From Veillonellaceae bacterium (lineage in GTDB: Bacteria; Bacillota; Negativicutes; Veillonellales; Veillonellaceae): DNA of 7,575 nucleotides. How positions within the stretch are numbered: the stretch's first letter is position 1; the number at the start of each line of letters is the position of its first letter. The DNA is taken from NCBI GenBank assembly GCA_900765165.1, contig CAAFQR010000124.1, positions 1-7,575 on the forward strand, given 5' to 3'. The position numbers and the translations under genes are program-made. This document shows, in pieces, positions 1-6,800 of the stretch. The notes below the pieces were generated by a model that was not told the DNA's origin, ran no database searches, and saw only the letters and a list, made by a program, of their open reading frames with translations.

Positions 1-24
1 AGAGAAGCGCTCGAACACTCTGTC
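1..24. repeat. Left copy of 24-bp perfect inverted repeat
   Basis: These 24 bases, starting AGAGAAGCGCTCG and ending CACTCTGTC, are the exact reverse complement of positions 2510-2533. After a 3-base mismatch (25-27 GAC here, ACA in the other copy read in the same direction), six more bases agree (28-33, GTCTTT). The pair brackets the whole autotransporter gene and its promoter. The repeat starts at the first base of the window, so its outer boundary cannot be seen. It may be the end of a contig that broke at a multicopy repeat, or simply the window cut. The identity is seen directly; its role as a recombination site or extragenic repeat is inference. Confidence 0.85.
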
Positions 25-61
25 GACGTCTTTGGTGCATTTATTGTAATTGTCTTAGCTT

Positions 62-724
62 TTAGAATTTATAGGTTGCATCAACTTTAAAGGTTACGCC
101 TTTTTCACGGCCAAAGTAGTCGGTAGCGCTGGCATCAATAGCGAAGTCTTTAGCAAGCTGCTGTTTGAAGCCCAGTTCTACGAGGCCAGTTCCGCCTTTG
201 AGGGTCGGGCTATCGGTAGCAAGGCCGCCCATGTAGCCGGTGGAGTTGCCCGTGAACTGGTATTGGTAGCCGGCACCGTAGTAGATGCTGCTGTTTGGAT
301 TGAAGGCGTGGGTAAGGCGGGTGCCAATGCGGATCCAGGAGCTGTTAACGGCGTCGAAGGTGTAATCGTCGCCGGCGATGGTGGCGTCATAGCCGCTCTG
401 GTGTGTATAGAAATAACGAGCATAGGTGTCCAAGGTATTGGTTTTAGCGGCGTTAAGCGGCGTTACATGGCCCAAGCCAACGTGGAAGCCGTAGTAGTGC
501 GCACCGTAGTCGTAGTTGACGGTAGTGGTGCCGCTCAAGAAGTCTTTAGACGTGTAGTTGCCGGTTGTTTTACCACCGCGTAAGCTGCCTTCGAAGTAGG
601 TGCCGTTAGTGTTGGTTTGTTTGAGCCATAATCCAAGGCCGAAGTACTTAGCGTCGCCGGATCCGTGGAGCCCGTCATTGAGGTAGCTATCGTAGTTGGT
701 GTGACCATTCGAGGAACGGCGCAT
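62..724 (-). CDS. Autotransporter beta-barrel domain, C-terminal part (frameshifted from the upstream part)
   Basis: This is the C-terminal outer-membrane barrel of an autotransporter. It has alternating polar/aromatic beta-strands (for example KYFGLGLWLKQ, YYGFHVGLGHV, SIYYGAGYQYQF, GLVELGFKQQL) and ends in a phenylalanine (DATYKF), the terminal signature used for outer-membrane insertion by the BAM machinery. The ATG at 722-724 lies inside the overlapping upstream frame and has no convincing ribosome binding site, so it is probably not a true start. The homologous reading frame is open back to a TGA at 749-751, and sequence upstream of the crossover belongs to the other frame (687-2243). 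Together the two parts would make one protein of about 730 residues. As written, this part would not be made as a secreted protein, because it lacks its signal peptide and the first strands of the barrel. Alternatives are a sequencing or assembly error, or a real inactivating mutation. No terminator is evident between the stop codon at 62 and the window edge. Confidence 0.8.
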   Translation of the reverse strand: MRRSSNGHTNYDSYLNDGLHGSGDAKYFGLGLWLKQTNTNGTYFEGSLRGGKTTGNYTSKDFLSGTTTVNYDYGAHYYGFHVGLGHVTPLNAAKTNTLDTYARYFYTHQSGYDATIAGDDYTFDAVNSSWIRIGTRLTHAFNPNSSIYYGAGYQYQFTGNSTGYMGGLATDSPTLKGGTGLVELGFKQQLAKDFAIDASATDYFGREKGVTFKVDATYKF

Positions 725-2243
725 AGAGGAACGTGCCGTGCGAGTTTTTCATTTCAGAGGCCACGCCTAAGGTGCCGTACCAAGCGTTGCTGTCGATGTG
801 AGAGCCCGTGTTGTAACGAAGGTCGCCATAGCCGGTAGACGCGAAGACAGCGGCTTGCGAGTTCTGGTCATGGAGCGCGGAGGCAGCCGTAGCGCCTACC
901 GTATCGGCTAAGCGGTTCGCGCCGTCATTGATGAGGGCGGCCGAGGTGAGGGCCGTTTCGGCGAAGGATTTGGTGTCGCTATTCAGCGAATCGGACGCGT
1001 AAGCGACGGTAAGGTCGATGTCATTGCCGTTCTGGGCCACGGTGCCTAACAGGTCACGAGAAACGCGGGGCAACGCAAACGAGGTGTTCGCCAAGTTGAT
1101 GGAATAGCCGTTATTGGTGATGGTGGACGCTGCGAGCAAGTGGACTACGTCGCCGGCTTTGAAATTAGAAGCCGCCTGGGAGTTTACCGTCGTGTTAACG
1201 GTCATGTCGCCGTGGAGCGTCAGGTTTTCGGTGCTGAGCATGGTGTCGCCATTTTTGATGGTGCTCGGCACGAGGAAATTCAGGTTCTGAACGAAGTTAA
1301 TCTTATGGAAATTGAAGCTATTCGCTGCGGCTACGTTGACCGTGTTATTGCTCGAATGATTGTATTCGATGTTTTCCATCATGGAGGAACCGCCGTACAA
1401 ATCGATGCCGCTGATAGTACCGCCGTTCAGGTTGATGGTGTTATCATTGGCCGATTTGGTGTCGTTGAACGCAGCGCCACCGATAATCGCGGTCGGCGAT
1501 ATGCTATTGGTCATAGCAGATCCGGTAATCGTGCCGCCATTAATCGTGATGGTATTGCCATTGGCGTTGCCTAAATAGGTGTAGCCACCGACAATGGATT
1601 GGCTGGTCGGCAAATTGACCGTCGCGTTGCCATCAATAGTGATGGTGTTATTGTTGGCGTCATTGGCGTACGTATCGGCGCCCACAATATTACCGGTAAC
1701 CGTGGCAGTGCCGGTGATGAGCACGTGATTGTCCGTTACCTGCGCTTCCGGGGTGTTATTATCAATGGCGTCGGGATTATTGGTCAAAAGATAGCCGTCA
1801 ATGGCAGTGCCGCCGGCGATAAAGGCCATTTTATCTTGCGGCGTGCGACTCGTTATCGTAGAATCCCCGTAAGTGCCCTCTACAATGCGCACATAGCCGC
1901 CGGAAATCGTGTTGCTGGCGTCGGGAACTTCATTGCCCGCTACCATAACGCCCGTCGGAAATGACGTCGTAGCACCTTCTAGGCCCATCTGAATTTTGTG
2001 ATTAGCGAGGTTGCTGCCTGTGAAATAAGAGGCACTAGTGCCTAGTAAGCTATCTGAACCCGGTGCATTAGTGGTGTCCAAATCACTGCCATAATAAACC
2101 GTATAGCCGTCAGCTGTAGTGGTAGTGCTAGCATTAGCCGTTCCCACTAGGCCAATTGTAAAAAATGAACCAACGGCAAGACAAGTTAATAACTGTAAAC
2201 GTAAACGCGCTTTTTTGTGATGTTGTGGTATTGCTGTTTCCAT
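687..2243 (-). CDS. Autotransporter adhesin-like protein: signal peptide, passenger and start of barrel (truncated by frameshift)
   Basis: This is the N-terminal 518 residues of a type Va autotransporter, exported to the outer membrane with its passenger on the cell surface. The start is the ATG at 2241-2243, preceded by GGAGG five bases upstream; the in-frame TTG at 2253-2255 overlaps that site and is a less likely start. Residues 1-38 are a signal peptide: basic KKARLR, a hydrophobic stretch about 17-34, and an AxA site (A36-N-A38). Residues ~40-415 are a Thr/Asn/Gly-rich passenger with beta-helix-like repeats such as NNTITIDGNATV, GNTITINGGTI and DNTINLNGGTI, separated by IVGG/IIGG/LYGG turns. 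Residues ~425-450 (KSFAETALTSAALINDGANRLAD) form the helix that normally plugs the barrel, and the barrel begins by about residue 465. The frame then leaves the family pattern at ...FLEWSHQLR and stops at 687-689. The remaining barrel continues in another frame at 62-724. The ligand is unknown; an adhesin role is inferred from the architecture only. Confidence 0.82.
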   Translation of the reverse strand: METAIPQHHKKARLRLQLLTCLAVGSFFTIGLVGTANASTTTTADGYTVYYGSDLDTTNAPGSDSLLGTSASYFTGSNLANHKIQMGLEGATTSFPTGVMVAGNEVPDASNTISGGYVRIVEGTYGDSTITSRTPQDKMAFIAGGTAIDGYLLTNNPDAIDNNTPEAQVTDNHVLITGTATVTGNIVGADTYANDANNNTITIDGNATVNLPTSQSIVGGYTYLGNANGNTITINGGTITGSAMTNSISPTAIIGGAAFNDTKSANDNTINLNGGTISGIDLYGGSSMMENIEYNHSSNNTVNVAAANSFNFHKINFVQNLNFLVPSTIKNGDTMLSTENLTLHGDMTVNTTVNSQAASNFKAGDVVHLLAASTITNNGYSINLANTSFALPRVSRDLLGTVAQNGNDIDLTVAYASDSLNSDTKSFAETALTSAALINDGANRLADTVGATAASALHDQNSQAAVFASTGYGDLRYNTGSHIDSNAWYGTLGVASEMKNSHGTFLYAPFLEWSHQLR

Positions 2244-2248
2244 ATTAA

Positions 2249-2253
2249 CCTCC
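2249..2253 (-). promoter_or_regulatory. Ribosome binding site of the autotransporter gene
   Basis: On the minus strand GGAGG lies five bases before the ATG at 2241-2243. It decides the start: the alternative in-frame TTG start (2253-2255) would place the first codon on top of this site. Confidence 0.75.
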
Positions 2254-2354
2254 AAACCTACTACCTACACGTACATGAACAACGATGTCTACGTACTAGC
2301 GAACCTCTCCCCAGAAGCCTGATGCATGTTTCTAAGTAGATGTATGACACTACA

Positions 2355-2386
2355 TAGATACATTTATCTACTAGTATTAGATACTA
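2355..2386. promoter_or_regulatory. Two adjacent dyads at the predicted transcription start (operator candidate)
   Basis: Two perfect 6-bp dyads lie side by side: TAGATA-CATT-TATCTA (2355-2370) and TAGTAT-TAG-ATACTA (2372-2386). The second begins about five bases downstream of the -10 element and covers the expected +1; the first lies just inside the leader. Two half-site-containing palindromes next to +1 are what a dimeric repressor would use. The region is very AT-rich, so some palindromy can occur by chance. No regulator gene is in the window, so the operator role is inference. Confidence 0.4.
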
Positions 2387-2391
2387 TACTT

Positions 2392-2420
2392 ATAATAGCC
2401 ACATTATCACCAAAAATCAA
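2392..2420 (-). promoter_or_regulatory. Sigma70-type promoter of the autotransporter gene
   Basis: Read on the minus strand, a -35 element TTGATT (2415-2420) is followed by a 17-base spacer and a -10 element TATTAT (2392-2397). Transcription would start near 2385, giving a leader of roughly 140 nt before the ATG at 2243. Spacing and both hexamers are close to consensus. The promoter lies inside the segment bounded by the 24-bp inverted repeats, so it would move together with the gene if that segment inverted. Confidence 0.6.
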
Positions 2421-2499
2421 TACCAAATTTGTAATGTTTTGGTGCTATTTAGTGGCGCTTTACGTTTTTATGATGTCCTTTTGGGTTAATGACAACTAA

Positions 2500-2570
2500 A
2501 AAAGACTGTGACAGAGTGTTCGAGCGCTTCTCTCCGAAATGCGCACTTCACATCTCTGTCACAGTCTTTT
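2500..2570. terminator. Long stem-loop with T-tracts on both strands (possible bidirectional terminator or recombination structure)
   Basis: A perfect 17-bp stem closes a 37-base interior that itself can fold: TGT/ACA near the base, then GCGC/GCGC and TTC/GAA around a TCTCC loop. The plus strand ends the stem in TTTT and the minus strand in TTTTTT, so it could terminate transcription in either direction and insulate the autotransporter from the Fic side. The loop is longer than in a typical intrinsic terminator, and most of the left half is the 24-bp repeat, so a site-specific recombination or extragenic-palindrome role is equally possible. Confidence 0.45.
2510..2533. repeat. Right copy of 24-bp perfect inverted repeat
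   Basis: This is the exact reverse complement of positions 1-24. It starts GACAGAGTG and ends GCGCTTCTCT, and contains the palindrome AGCGCT. The first seven bases belong to the perfect stem of the 2500-2570 hairpin and the rest form its loop side. The element is therefore half of a larger structured sequence, and the copy at the window start is likely to be half of an equivalent one. Confidence 0.85.
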
Positions 2571-2870
2571 GGTACTTAGTCGCAAATTAATCCTAAGCGG
2601 ACATCATAAAAACTACAATGGCGCCGTTCCTAAATTAGGCACCGAAACATTACGAATTTGGCGGGGGTCAGGGCTGTCTTACGTTCGGCTTAGTACTGCT
2701 AGGGAATTTAGTAGAGTTAGTGCGGATTTAGGTTTTTATAATAGAGGATATTTTATTATAATGAGAGCAAGACAGGTCAAGTTAGCGTACAAGTTAGAGT
2801 ACAAGTTATAGGTCAAGTTATAGGCCAAGTTGGTGTGTTGATTGGAGATTGAAATGGTAGGTGCATTTTC
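2571..2870. other. AT-rich region before the Fic gene, no intact gene
   Basis: The stretch begins with the outer part of the right palindrome arm (to about 2661). It continues as AT-rich sequence with a -10-like TATAAT (2737-2742) but no good -35 at the right distance, then the 12-bp tandem repeats, then a reading frame that runs into the Fic frame but is closed by TGA at 2850-2852. An open frame of 90 codons (2539-2811) crosses the palindrome and shows no recognisable protein features, so I do not call it. The region looks like decayed sequence left where the start of the Fic gene was lost. Confidence 0.5.
2778..2837 (+). repeat. 12-bp tandem repeat, five units, each starting CAAGTT
   Basis: CAAGTT occurs at 2778, 2790, 2802, 2814 and 2826, exactly 12 bases apart. 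Units are CAAGTTAGCGTA, CAAGTTAGAGTA, CAAGTTATAGGT, CAAGTTATAGGC and CAAGTTGGTGTG. In the same frame as the downstream Fic gene they read QVSV-QVRV-QVIG-QVIG-QVGV. The period is a multiple of three and the Q-V positions are conserved, which suggests a coding tandem repeat. Tails of QVxx units are known from some Fic proteins and some AlbA/AAA_4-type putative regulators. Here the frame has no start codon of its own and ends at the TGA at 2850, so it is probably a remnant. Confidence 0.75.
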
Positions 2871-3452
2871 ATGGCGCCGCCGGCTAAGTTTGTGCCGCAG
2901 CAAATGGCATCGTTATTTCACTGGCTTAATGCATCGCGAGAGACGGTTCATCCGTTGATAGCTAGCGCTGTGTTTCACTATGAATTTGTGTTTATTCATC
3001 CGTTTTCGGATGGCAATGGACGTATGGCACGGCTTTGGCACACTGCGCTGTTGTCGTCGTGGAATCCGATTTTCGAATACTTACCCTTGGAAAGCCAAAT
3101 TGAAAAGTTCCAGGATGCATACTACGAAGCCATAGCGACTTGTCATCGACAAGGCTCCTCTACGACGTTTATTGAGTTTATGCTGGAGCAAATCGATCAA
3201 ACCCTTGATGAAATTAGCACAGACATACAGGAAGATGACACAGAATACCCGGAACCAATTAAGAAACTTCTTGCCGCTATGGAAATGAATGCAGCCTATA
3301 CCCGAAAAGAACTCATGGATAAAATCGGTCTCAGATCCCGTACCAACTTTAGTAAAAACTACCTGACCCCAGCACTTGAAAAACATGTTATCGAAATGAC
3401 TATCCCTGACAAACCCAATAGTCGTAACCAAAAATATCGACGTACAAAATAA
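2871..3452 (+). CDS. Fic family protein, N-terminally truncated
   Basis: This is a 193-residue protein with the Fic core. Fic enzymes usually transfer AMP from ATP to a hydroxyl side chain of a target protein. The catalytic motif HPFSDGNGRMAR is complete: H43, F45, D47, G48, N49, G50, R51 and R54. Residues 1-25 (APPAKFVPQQMASLFHWLN) match the stretch just before the core. Residues ~127-193 look like the C-terminal winged-helix module (YTRKELMDKIGLRSRTNFSKNYLTPALE). Full-length relatives are usually well over 300 residues. The missing part holds the target-binding flap and, in class II proteins, the inhibitory helix; no S/TxxxE(G/N) inhibitory motif is visible here. Family-like sequence extends a little upstream of the ATG in the same frame (NGRCIF, and VGVLIGD beyond) but is interrupted by TGA at 2850-2852. 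The ATG has only a weak ribosome binding site. Most likely a decayed gene or an unregulated fragment. Confidence 0.72.
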   Translation: MAPPAKFVPQQMASLFHWLNASRETVHPLIASAVFHYEFVFIHPFSDGNGRMARLWHTALLSSWNPIFEYLPLESQIEKFQDAYYEAIATCHRQGSSTTFIEFMLEQIDQTLDEISTDIQEDDTEYPEPIKKLLAAMEMNAAYTRKELMDKIGLRSRTNFSKNYLTPALEKHVIEMTIPDKPNSRNQKYRRTK

Positions 3453-3463
3453 ATATAAAAACT

Positions 3464-3503
3464 AAAAGGCGATGAACCCAGAAATTGGGACTCATCGCCT
3501 TTT
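3464..3503. terminator. Strong bidirectional intrinsic terminator after the Fic gene
   Basis: A perfect 12-bp stem, AAAAGGCGATGA (3464-3475) with TCATCGCCTTTT (3492-3503), is extended inside by CCC/GGG around a short AT loop. It ends in T-runs on both strands and begins 11 bases after the Fic stop codon. It would terminate Fic transcription and could also stop minus-strand read-through from the GH13-GH77 gene. Confidence 0.9.
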
Positions 3504-3868
3504 GCATTGTTACTATTGCGAGCTATGTATTTCTATTTGGTTCGAGGCACTATGTCGGATGTTTTTCTCCCACGCCAGAGCCGCAATGCATTGCAGCGAT
3601 GCAAAATAGCACAAAGCCGTAACGCGGATTGGGCAGGCACGTAGCATCGGAAAGGATTAGGCAACTAGGCAGTCTGTTAGGCTTTTTCTGCTTTGTCGTG
3701 CCTATACCAATCATCCCGCGCAGTAGCACGAAGACACGCATATTTGTCGCAGGAATAATAGGCGAAGGCCGTGTTCCTAGACAAATATGCGTGGCTGAGT
3801 ACTGCTTGCTCTATGATGCACAATGGCACAACGAACAGAAAAAGGTAAAGAGACAATAGTTGATGCGC
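3504..3868. other. Intergenic region of about 365 bases without a supported gene
   Basis: Short open frames exist on both strands (for example 3629-3859 plus, 3550-3741 minus). They overlap one another, lack ribosome binding sites and show no recognisable domain. The visible structure is the long stem-loop at 3735-3793 and a 12-bp perfect palindrome GCAATGCATTGC at 3583-3594. No T-tract hairpin directly follows the GH13-GH77 stop codon at 3869, so its transcripts may run to the terminator at 3464-3503. Confidence 0.6.
3735..3793. repeat. Long stem-loop in intergenic region
   Basis: Fourteen perfectly complementary bases (CACGCATATTTGTC at 3735-3748, its complement at 3780-3793) are followed inward, after a small bulge, by AGGAA/TTCCT. 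There is also an apical GGC/GCC hairpin with a GAAG loop (CTTC on the minus strand). No T-tract follows on either strand, so it is not a standard terminator. It could be the processed 3' end of the GH13-GH77 mRNA, a structured small RNA, or a miniature repeat element. The structure is certain; the function is unknown. Confidence 0.6.
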
Positions 3869-6800
3869 TTACCGATGATAGGTGTCGCACAATTCACGTA
3901 AGCGCTTGGCTATTTTGTCGCTCAATGCATGCGGCTCCAACCTCCAGCCCCAATTCTTCCCCACTGTCCCCGGCGTATTCATCCTACCGCTTTCATCAAG
4001 TCCCAGTAGGTCTTGCATAGGGATGATAACGGTGCGAGCGCGGGTCGAGTAGGCCAAGGCGATAAGTTTGGCCGTCATTTTACAGGGGTCCTTCACGTCG
4101 GCGCGAAGGAGGTTGGCGATGTTCTGCCGCTCTTCAATGGAAATGTCGTGATTGAGCCAGCCCACGGTGGTGTTATTGTCGTGGGTGCCGGTGTAGACGA
4201 CGCTGTTCTCGGGCGCTACGAAGCCAACGCGGCCGTCGGGGCGATTGATCATGGCGAAATGAAGCACCTTCATGCCCGGGAAACCGCAGTCGCTGCGCAG
4301 TTCATTGACGGCGTCGGTGATGATACCCAGGTCCTCCGCCACGATGGGCATGGGCCCCAGCGCCTTGGCGATAGCGTCGAAGAAGGGCTTGCCCGGCCCC
4401 TGGCGCCACGTGCCGTTAATGGCGGTAGTTTCGGTGCTCGGCACTTCCCAGTAGGACTCGAAGCCTCTGAAATGATCGATGCGCACGATGTCCACCAGTT
4501 CGTAGAGTTTGGTGAAGCGCTGCTGCCACCAGCGGTAGTTGTCCGCCTTCATGGCGGTCCAGTCGTATTGCGGGTTGCCCCACAGCTGGCCGGTTTCGCT
4601 GAAATAATCAGGCGGTACGCCGGCCACCATATTAGGTGTTCCGTCAGCCTTGAGGTTGAATAGTGCCTGGTGGGCCCACACGTCGACACTGTCCGGCGCC
4701 ACGAAAATAGGCATGTCGCCGAGAATCTTGATTTGACGGTCATTGGCGTATTTTTTGAGGCGTAGCCACTGGCACTGGAAGAGGAATTGCTCGAATTTCG
4801 TGAACGCAATGGAGTCCTTATATTTGTCCGTCAGGGCCTTTAACGTAGATAGGTCGCGCTGTTTTATGTCGTCAGGCCAAGTCGTCCACGACGTGTTGTT
4901 GTATGCTTCTTTTAACGCCAAAAAGAGGGCGTAATCGTCGAGCCAGTAGGCTTCCTTTTTGCAGAACGCTTCGTAGTCCGCTTTAATGGATAAATCGGCT
5001 TTGAAGCGCTTGAACGCTACTTGCAGTAACGCGTGCTTGAAGGTATTGACCGTGTCGAAATCGACGGTCTTTTTCTTTACTGCCAAGGGTACCTGTTCGG
5101 TAGCCACCTTTGCTTTGGCAAATGGCGTTTTGTCGTTGATTTTGTAAGCCACATAGGCCTTGTCTACTTCTTCCGTAGTGAGCCAATCCTTGGCGATTAA
5201 TTCGTCTATGTCGATAAGCATAGGATTGCCGGCTAGTGCCGAAATGGACTGGTACGGCGAATAGCCATAGCCCACAGGACCTAAGGGCAGAATCTGCCAA
5301 ATCTTTTGACCACCTTTGGCGAGGAAGTCGACGAAATCGTAAGCCGGCTTGCCGAAGTCGCCAATGCCGTATTTTGACGGCAAGGACGTGGGATGCAAGA
5401 GCACGCCGGCCGTGCGAGTGGTGAGTGGCGCTTTGGCGCTACTTGTTACCGGTTTGGTCTTCGGTTCTTCGTACTGCGCCATCACAACGCCGGTTAATGG
5501 CGGCAAGGTGAGCTTCATTTGACCATTGACGACGCGGCCGATTTGGGGCACGCCGATGATGTTAATCCACGTGTCTTCAGCGATGCCGGACACGTCGATG
5601 GAAAGCGTGCGGCTTTGTGTTTCATGGCGGTTGAAGGCGATGATAAAGGTTTCGTCTTTAGCTACGGCCTTGCCGAATACGTCGGCGCCGCCGCGGATAG
5701 CGCGGGCGTAGGCAAGAACGTCGGTTTCGCAACTAAGGGGGATGTATTCACCGGTTTGGAGTGCCGGATGGTTATTGCGGAGCTTGATAAGCTGGCGCAC
5801 CGCTTCGCGCAGGTTCGTGTCGCCGGTATTCCACTTGTACGGACGACGGTTGTACGGATCCTTGAAGCCTTCCATGCCGATTTCATCGCCATAATAGATG
5901 GACGGTACGCCAGGCAAGGTCATTTGAAATAACGTGGCCAGCAGCAAGCGCTGTTTGCCTAGCTTGTATTGGTCTGGCGATAAGTGCGCCTTGGATTGTT
6001 CTGACGCAGTCATGTCGTCGTGGTACGGGTACTCGCCGAGGACGGTGAGGGCCCGCTGACTATCGTGGCTACTGATGAGATTCATCATGGCATAGAAATG
6101 CTGAATCGGATAATTTTCCCGCAGACTTTCGATGCGCGCCGTCGTCGTAGCTGCGTCATCGTGATGCAAGAGATAATCGAAGATGATGGATCGGAGCGGG
6201 TAATTCATGGCACCGTCGATTTCCGGTATGGACAGATACTCGCGGGACACGTCGTACGCTACCTTATTAGACGCATCTTCCCACACCTCGCCGATAACGA
6301 CGGCGTCAGGATTGGTGCGCTTTAACTCCTTGTAAAAGGCGCGCGAAAATTGCTGGGGCAACTCATCGATAACATCGAGACGCCAGCCGGCGATACCCTC
6401 GCTGAGCCAGTGGTGGAGAACGCTATCGTTTCCCGTGTAGCTGGCAGAGCCAGTTTCACCTTGTGCATTGTGTACCGTTGCAGTAGTGACGTCGCCAGTT
6501 TCACCAGCGGACTTCGCCGCTGAAGTGGTAGTACCGGTTGACGGTCCACCAATAATAAAGTCCATGTAGCTTGGTGTAGTTTCTTTTACATTAGGCAGTG
6601 TTTCGAAGTTCCACCAGCATTCGTAGTCGTCCGGGTAGTCGTGGAAGCTGTACCAGTCGTAGTACGGCGATTCCTTGGATTGGTAGGCGCCTACGGTGTC
6701 GTATTGGCCGTTTTTGTTGAAGTAGCGACTGTTGCTACCGGTATGGCTGAAAACACCGTCTAGGATGATGCGGAGGCCTTTCATTTCAGCGGCCTTGATA

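Larger units (their letters stand above)
2423..2661. repeat. Large imperfect palindrome: two diverged upstream regions facing each other
   Basis: Arms at about 2423-2516 and 2554-2661 are inverted copies of one another. The innermost 17 bases are perfect (AAAAGACTGTGACAGAG at 2500-2516, its complement at 2554-2570). Further out, blocks stay recognisable with small insertions: GGACATCATAAAAAC, GCGCC, CTAAAT, GCACC and ACATTACRAATTTGG all appear in both arms in the same order. The left arm lies upstream of the autotransporter promoter. The right arm points toward the Fic remnant but has lost the equivalent promoter. The pattern suggests duplication and inversion of a regulatory region, or past recombination at the embedded 24-bp repeat. 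The matches are read directly; the history is inference. Confidence 0.7.

Noticed and set aside
1..2533. Composite transposon with 24-bp terminal repeats
   Set aside because: No transposase is encoded between the repeats, and the target duplication on the left cannot be seen; on the right the repeat is buried in a larger palindrome.
2500..2570. Integron attC-like site
   Set aside because: The structure is nested like an attC but the GTTRRRY/RYYYAAC core sites are absent and there is no integrase or cassette array.
2539..2811. Plus-strand open frame of 90 codons before the Fic gene
   Set aside because: It begins inside the palindrome loop, has no ribosome binding site, runs through repeat sequence and has no recognisable protein character.
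2850..2852. TGA within the Fic frame as a possible selenocysteine or recoded codon
   Set aside because: No Fic catalytic residue maps there, no selenocysteine-type hairpin is evident after it, and the upstream frame has no start codon; a nonsense mutation is simpler.
3635..3703. 7-bp inverted repeat AGGCACG/CGTGCCT
   Set aside because: Arms are short and 55 bases apart with little inner pairing; expected by chance.
3550..3741. Minus-strand open frame of 63 codons
   Set aside because: Short, Cys-containing and unlike any family I recognise, with no start signal.
3629..3859. Plus-strand open frame of 76 codons in the intergenic region
   Set aside because: No ribosome binding site or domain; it spans the stem-loop at 3735-3793 and overlaps a competing open frame on the other strand.
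4013..4663. Long plus-strand open frame of 216 codons opposite the glucanotransferase domain
   Set aside because: It is the antisense shadow of the well-supported GH77 domain; its composition (V, G, A, H rich) is typical of a complementary-strand artefact.
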